Assembly (NCBI GenBank): GCA_026874595.1
Contig: CM049309.1
Location: forward strand, 24,493,033-24,557,032
Source of the DNA: Sipunculus nudus
Taxonomy: Eukaryota > Annelida > Sipuncula > Golfingiida > Sipunculidae
DNA: 64,000 nt
Direction of reading: 5' to 3'
Part shown: positions 29,001 to 36,546 of the stretch, piece by piece
Layout of the letters: each line of letters starts with the position of its first letter
How positions within the stretch are numbered: the stretch's first letter is position 1
Notes under the pieces: model-generated
The model's input: the letters and a program-made list of their open reading frames with translations, nothing else
Databases searched by the model: none
Told to the model about the DNA's origin: nothing
Translations under genes and position numbers: made by a program

Positions 29001-32000
29001 TACAAGATGATGATCAAATGAAAAACAGTAGTTTCTTTGCTAATATTGTGACAAAATTCATTCTCAAAAAATACACTGAAATAATTGAAGGCTATAAGAT
29101 GGATATAACTATCCAGGAATAAACAGTGTAAATTTCCAGACAAATTCTTGCATAAAAGAGTAATAATGTTTTTGTTTAAAGTTTAACTTAAAATTGAACA
29201 AATATATATAGTGGAATACCACAACTCATGGTGAAAAATGAATCGTCAGTGATGCTAAAATTTCAGAAGAGTCTGACTTTCAAGGTGCACAAAAAAATAC
29301 AGTATACTGTAACTAAAGTGAAATTAGGATTAGAGTAAAACACTAAGGGATGAAAATGAAAATGTGGCATTTTTTTGTAATCACTGACAAATATACAGCA
29401 ATTATTTCAATATTCTAACAAGCAATAATATATTATGTTTATAACATGCCCTAAGTATCATACCTATCTCATTTCCACGCCCAATGGTAAAAGTCAATCC
29501 ATACCCCTCCTGTCCTGTGTCAGTTGTCAGTATGACATAAGCACAAGAGTAGTCTGGGTCATTCTGTAAAATATAACAAAAGATCAAGCAATTATTTATT
29601 AGTGATATTGTCAATTAAGCACAGTATTACAGATCATTAAAAAGGATGTGAACATATGGAGAGAAAATAAAGGTGAAGGGCCCTCAGTTGAGAAACATGA
29701 ACAGACAAACCAGGATAATACATCTACCTGGCAGCAGCTTTGTTGTCTTGGTCCTTATGGCATTCTGTGGATGAACTTTTTTGTGGATGAAAATTTTTTT
29801 GTCACTGTAAATGTTACATGTATGTTGTATCTTTGTAATTTTACTGGGTATACTGTATTGTTGTTTTTCTTTATCTTTTAATGAGTAAAAATATTGAAAA
29901 TAATGCAGATATACAAATTATGCAAAACTGTAAATGGTCCATTCAATGCTAAATATAAAGAAATACATATGCAACTAGAATACGGGTAGTCGACAGGCGA
30001 CTACTTGTATCCACCTATATCAGAGTGGAACGGGTGAAGTGTTGCATATTAGCATGGATGTCTGCAGCCAAATTGTGTATGTAGGTTGCGCTACCTATGA
30101 AAAAATCCAGAAAGCTCTATACACATGCAAAACTTTGGCCCAATCGGTCAAACTGTTCCAAAGATATGAGCTTGGATATCTGCTGCATAAACTAGAATGC
30201 AGGTGGCGCCACCTGTCATAAAATCAAGAGAGCTGTCGGGGATGTATAAACTTGCAAAATTTTAGGCAGATATGTCAAACCACTGCCGAGATATGAGTGA
30301 TTTTATCCCATGGCAGACAAACAGATGGGAGCTGTGCAAACATGGCTGCAGATGGCGCCACCAGTTTTGCATATGATAAAGAGCTATGTGAGATTTATAC
30401 ACATGCAAAATTTTGGCCCAATCGGTCAAACGGTTCCCTAGATATGAGCTTGGATGTCTGCAGCGTAAACTTGATTGTAGGTGGCGCCACCTGTCATAAA
30501 ATCAGAAAAGCTATCCAGGATGTATAAGCATGCCGAATTTCAGGTGAATTAGTCAAACCACTGCAGAGATATGAGTGATTTTAACCCAAGGCAGACGAAC
30601 AGATGGACACTGTGCAAACATGGTTGCAGGTGGTGCCACCATTTTTGCATATGATAAAGAGCTATGTGAGATTTATACACATGCAAAATTTTGGCCCAAT
30701 CGGTCAAACGGTTCCTGAGATATGAGCTTGGATGTCTGCAGCGTAAACGTGAATGTAGGTGGCGCCACCTGTCATAAAAATTTTAGGCAGATATGTCAAA
30801 CCACTGCCGAGATATGAGTGATTTTATCCCATGGCAGACAAACAGATGGGAGCTGTGCAAACATGGCTGCAGATGGCGCCACCAGTTTTGCATATGATAA
30901 AGAGCTATGTGAGATTTATACACATGCAAAATTTTGGCCCAATCGGTCAAACGGTTCCCTAGATATGAGCTTGGATGTCTGCAGCGTAAACTTGATTGTA
31001 GGTGGCGCCACCTGTCATAAAATCAGAAAAGCTATCCAGGATGTATAAGCATGCCGAATTTCAGGTGAATTAGTCAAACCACTGCAGAGATATGAGTGAT
31101 TTTAACCCAAGGCAGACGAACAGATGGACACTGTGCAAACATGGTTGCAGGTGGTGCCACCATTTTTGCATATGATAAAGAGCTATGTGAGATTTATACA
31201 CATGCAAAATTTTGGCCCAATCGGTCAAACGGTTCCTGAGATATGAGCTTGGATGTCTGCAGCGTAAATGTGAATGTAGGTGGCGCCACCTGTCATAAAT
31301 TCATAAAGCTATCCAGGATGTATACGCATGCCAAATTTCAGTTGAATTAGTCAAGTCACTGCAGAGATATGAGTGATTTTAACCCAAGGCAGACAAACAG
31401 ATGGACACTGTGCAAACATGGTTGCAGGTAGCGCCACCATTTTTGGTGTATGTTATAAAGCTCTCCAAGGGCTACATTTGTGCAAAAGAATTTTCCTGAT
31501 CGGTCAAACGGTTCTCGAGATATGACCTTGGATGTCTGCAGCGTAAACGTGAATGTAGGTGGCGCCACCTGTCATAAAATCAGAAAAGCTATCCAGGATG
31601 TATACGCATGCCGAATTTCAGGTGAATTAGTCAAGTCACTGCAGAGATATGAGTGATTTTAACCCAAGGCAGACGAACAGATGGACACTGTGCAAACATG
31701 GTTGCAGGTGGCGCCACCATTTTTGGTGTATGTTATAAAGCTCTCCAAGGGCTACATTTGTGCAAAAAAATTTTCCTGATCGGTCAAAGGGTTCCCGAGA
31801 TATGAGCTTGGATGTCTGCAGCGTAAACGTGAATGTAGATGGCGCCACCTGTCATAAAATCAGAAAAGCTATCCAGGATGTTTACGCATGCCGAATTTCA
31901 GGTGAATTAGTCAAGTCACTGCAGAGATATGAGTGATTTTAACCCAAGGCAGACGAACAGATGGACACTGTGCAAACATGGTTGCAGGTGGTGCCACCAT

Positions 32001-35000
32001 TTTTGGTGTATGTTATAAAGCTCTCCGAGGGCTACATTTGTGCAAAAAAAATTTCCTGATCGGTCAAACGGTTCCCGAGATATGTGGGTTTATGTGTGGA
32101 AACATACGCACAAACAGACGCAGAGCGCAAAGGAAAGGTCAGAGGTAAAAACAAAATCGGGGCGCAGCAGTTCACATGTGACCCAAACATAATCCCGGGT
32201 TTGGAAAATTCCGCCCAGCGGTTACGGAGGAGTTCTCCGGACACCTACGCGGCGGCGGCGGCGGCGGCGTGCAGCAGAAAACATAGTATCCGCAAAACTC
32301 TGTTTTGGCGGATACAATAACAGAATATGATATTATATATATATATATATGTAAATGTTTGATTCCATGATTACATTTGCCAGGTTATCACGGTTTGTTA
32401 ACATATTGCCAACATTAGTGAGGGTGTGGATATCTATTCATCAACAGTAACATACAAATCAATAACAATAATTTGGTGATAAGAAAGCAGGCCATGTCGT
32501 TTTGAGTGCAAATAAACTAGTGCAACAGATGTAGTGTGTGCTTCAGTCAGACTGTATAAGTAGTTCATGTGTGTGGATGTGGGGAGAGGGGGTATCCCCT
32601 GCTTTATTGACACCTCAGTAAACTTTTCAAATCTTGGTCTCTCATTTGAAGTATGAACATATTAGAATATCCTAGAAATCACCCTAAACATCACAAAGAT
32701 TCATCATGTGGCCAAATCAAATATAAATATCTACCTAGCCACAGCAGCACAGCACATACATATACATGTTGTTTGTGGCATGTTATATAGGACTCTGATT
32801 TATAACTCATGCACTTTTATATCAAAATGTAAGTTATTAATATGAACTTGACCAACATAGAATTGTTTCATTTACTATACAGCCAGTGCACATGACAAAT
32901 CTGACACATCAGTAATTAAGCTTATGTGCAATGCTCACAGTGGAATGTGATACATGTATATTATCCAGCCAGAGGTGCTCTTTGGATTATTTTAAGTACG
33001 GGAACCTCCAATATGCAGGGCAGCAGGATTAATCCTGGCTGGGCTCCTTAAAACAAATCGAGCATTAACTGTGTCTACCGTAGGTGCATTATGCCGGCAC
33101 TTTCTGCTTCAACTCAACAATTCAGCCTCTATTCAGGAATGGAGTCTGAATACCTGTGGGGAGAGTTCCCCTTTGGTTCAACACATCCCCAAATTGGACT
33201 CTCGTGCAAATTAACAATAACAGTAGTATTTATGAAAATTACCTAAAAACATGCGATGGATGGTGGTTTCTTCACAGATCTCCTTTGCTTAAGAACAGAA
33301 CCTCCCAAGCCTTCCCAGTCCCACCAAACCTTGCCAGGAATAAAACAATAGCTAATGGAGGTACCTGGTTTTCTTAAGAGGTAAGTGCCAGTATTTTCAT
33401 ACATACTGAACATGAACTTAAAAACAAGGGACCCATGGGTCACGGCGCTCAGCTGATCGTGATTGGACTATAAATGTTTCTCCACTGTGATACTATATTG
33501 AGTCGATAAAGCTTATGAAAATCATGGACATGTTGGGCTATTATAAAGGAATGTAATGTAATATGTGAGTAAATGATAAATGAAATTACCTGACTGATGG
33601 ATTAATAGAGTCAAATAAAGTGGTTTATTTTTTATTAATTTAGGAGGGGTTGAAAACTGTGATATATTTGAGCAAATATGAATGCAGTGACAGCAGTACT
33701 AAGCAGTAGTAGAATGATGATAAGGCTATTTGTTGAAGGATCTAAAGTGTATGGTAGTCTGCAAGCGTTCAATTTGACAGATATGATGTTATGATTAACT
33801 ATGCTGATGAAGTGATTTATGAATATGTGACTGTATGACACAATATCTCTTTAGTCTTGACAAGGAACATTATTGTGATGCCCACTATGTCTACATATTA
33901 CACAATATTGACATAATTTCTGGCATGTACATAGGTACCTATGGACGAATAGTTATACAAAATATTAAAGTATGAATATATCTGATTCATCTTGTTCTTG
34001 CTTACTGAGGCTGACTTTGGGATGGGGTTCAGAGAAGGGAAAAGTGAGGGCAGCACGAAGGTGGATGTAGAAATATTCTATTGTAATGTTTTTTATTTAT
34101 ATAAGAATATGAAAAGCTAAGAGGAAAGGGGCCCTCCTACTTGGTTATAGTAAAGTTCTAAATATATGATTGCAAACTAATACTCTGACAAGACTGTCAT
34201 GAAGAAAAACAGTAAAAGTTTTGAGATACTGTGTTGCATACGAAAATTTACAGATGGACAGGCAAGTGGACAGAATGGACTAATACCTTTATTTCACTTT
34301 CAAGAGAATAATGCATTTAAGTTTATATATAATCCTATTTTTTTAAGCAGATCCACTTTTTCCATTAAGAAGTTTTTATCTGAATCATTTTTTTATTTAC
34401 AGGTTTATAAATTTTTAATTAAAAAACCTGAAACTAAAGGGTTAAAATATTGGAATTGTTGCAAAAGTTGCAATCATTATATATACAGAGTAAAAAACAT
34501 TGGGTCATATTATGCATACACATATATTTTATTATTTTTAAATCATAAATGTTTAAACTGATTTTAAAAGAAAATAATGCCACAACATGGCATCTACAAG
34601 AATATTCCTTGAATCACTATTAAAAAGTTTTGCACATTGGAGTTTTCAGGACATGCTTAATTTTATTCACCAAAATAAAATAAAAGTAAATTTGATAAAA
34701 TAAAACATCTTTTCAAATAAAGTATACACACTGTTGGTTGAATGAGGGACAAACAATATCATTGTGCTAATTACTATCCCAGTTTTAATTTATTACTGGA
34801 ATTAATAGTCAATTTCACACCTGGTGAAGTTTTTACTCTTCTGAAGTAAGGAATTACTTATCTCATGAACATCTACACATTCACAGCAATACACCACTTT
34901 GTGGACACAATTAAATGTACATTTTAATCATTGTAACCCTGGTGGTTCAATACAAAATCTAAAATGTAGCATGTCCAAGAATAAAATAAAATACAGAAAA

Positions 35001-36491
35001 ATTATAACATTCATCTAGTTTATGCACCAGCTGGGGGGGATGAGTGCAGGGCAGAGGGGAAGCCTGCTAGTAGTGGCCAAGCTAGGCCAAGGTAAGCTGC
35101 CTGGGGTGGGTTACATAATGCAAGTGAAGGCTGTACTACTAGGTGGGCTAGATGTAAACAACACTTGACATGGTGTATGAAAACATGAATAAAAGCTATT
35201 CATTCCAATCAATTTCTTTTGAAAGTTCAGATTTTAAAGATCAAATCCTTATGCATATATGCTGGGAAAATTAAATCAACAGTGCCAAAGTTGGACAAAA
35301 TTTAAGGTATTGATTTTTTATTTATGCTAATAACTTGAAAAATTTGCAAAATTCAGATCTAATTTTGGGTAATATTGAATCTTGATTAAATAAAGTTATA
35401 TTCCTGAAAAAAAGTCTCTAGGTTCAGCAATTCTCATGTTAGGTGAGTAAATATATTTCCTGATTTTTTAAAAAATTGCATTATGTTTTGGCCCATAACT
35501 TCAAAATAATACCCAATACTGACCTAATTTTTGGTATGTTCATAGAAAACGTATAAAAGAATGTGAATACTAAATACAATCAAAAACAGATCAGTGGTTT
35601 TGATATTAGGCAGCCTTGAAGTGTAACAATGGCTTTTTTTATGGAAAACATAGTTTTTTTTCCTTAATATCTCGAAGGAACAAAGTCCTAATGACCCAAT
35701 TTTTGGTATGGTAGGAGATTTTGGGGACATCTAAAATTATGTCAACAGCCTGGGGAGCATAGAGATATGCACTGAATGACCTACAGTCATCAAAGTGGAC
35801 TGCTTGACAATGTAAGGGAATACAACAAGAGCCTCCAAAAAAATTCAATAACTAGCCTAATTTTGCAGCTTTTATTTTCAAATTTCAGATTTTAACAGAT
35901 TAAATCCTTATGTATGCATGGTGTGAAAATTAAATCCACAGTACTTACAGGAAAAAAACGTGCCATGGCCAAAGTCGGGCAAAATTTAAGGTACCAATTT
36001 TATATTTTTGCCAATATTTAAAAAAATTTAACAAATTTTGATCTAATTTTTGGTATACAATTAAATTTTGATTAATTAAAGTTGTATTACTGGAAAAAAG
36101 TCCCTACCTTTAACACTTTTGGTCTTAAGTGACCAAATATCTTCCTGATTTTTTTACAAAGTCCATTATGTTTGGGCCCATAACTTTTTTAAATTATATA
36201 ATACTGACTTAATATCTGGCATGTACATAGGAACTATATAGAGGAATATTTATGGTAAATATGAAGAAAACCAGATGAGTGGTTTTGATATTAGGCAGTC
36301 CTGAAGTGTGAAAATAGATTTCTAATAAAAAATTGAGGTTTTTCCTTTATATCTCGAAAGAACAAAGTCCTATTGACCCAATTTTTGGCATGGTAGGAGA
36401 TTATGGGGACATCTAACTGTATGCCGAAATTCAGATTCGTAGGTCCAACGGTGTGGAAACGTGCCAGTCTTACGGACGGACATCCAGACGG

Positions 36492-36546
<55 letters not shown>

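Noticed and set aside
29973-32317. Recurrent 60-80-codon frames in the element cores (also in copies A, C and D)
   Set aside because: They repeat with the non-coding core units and occur on both strands; no conserved protein.
34199-34561. 120-codon plus-strand frame in intron 1
   Set aside because: Composition is AT-driven (Lys, Asn, Phe, Ile, Tyr), there is no recognisable domain, and it sits in a large intron.
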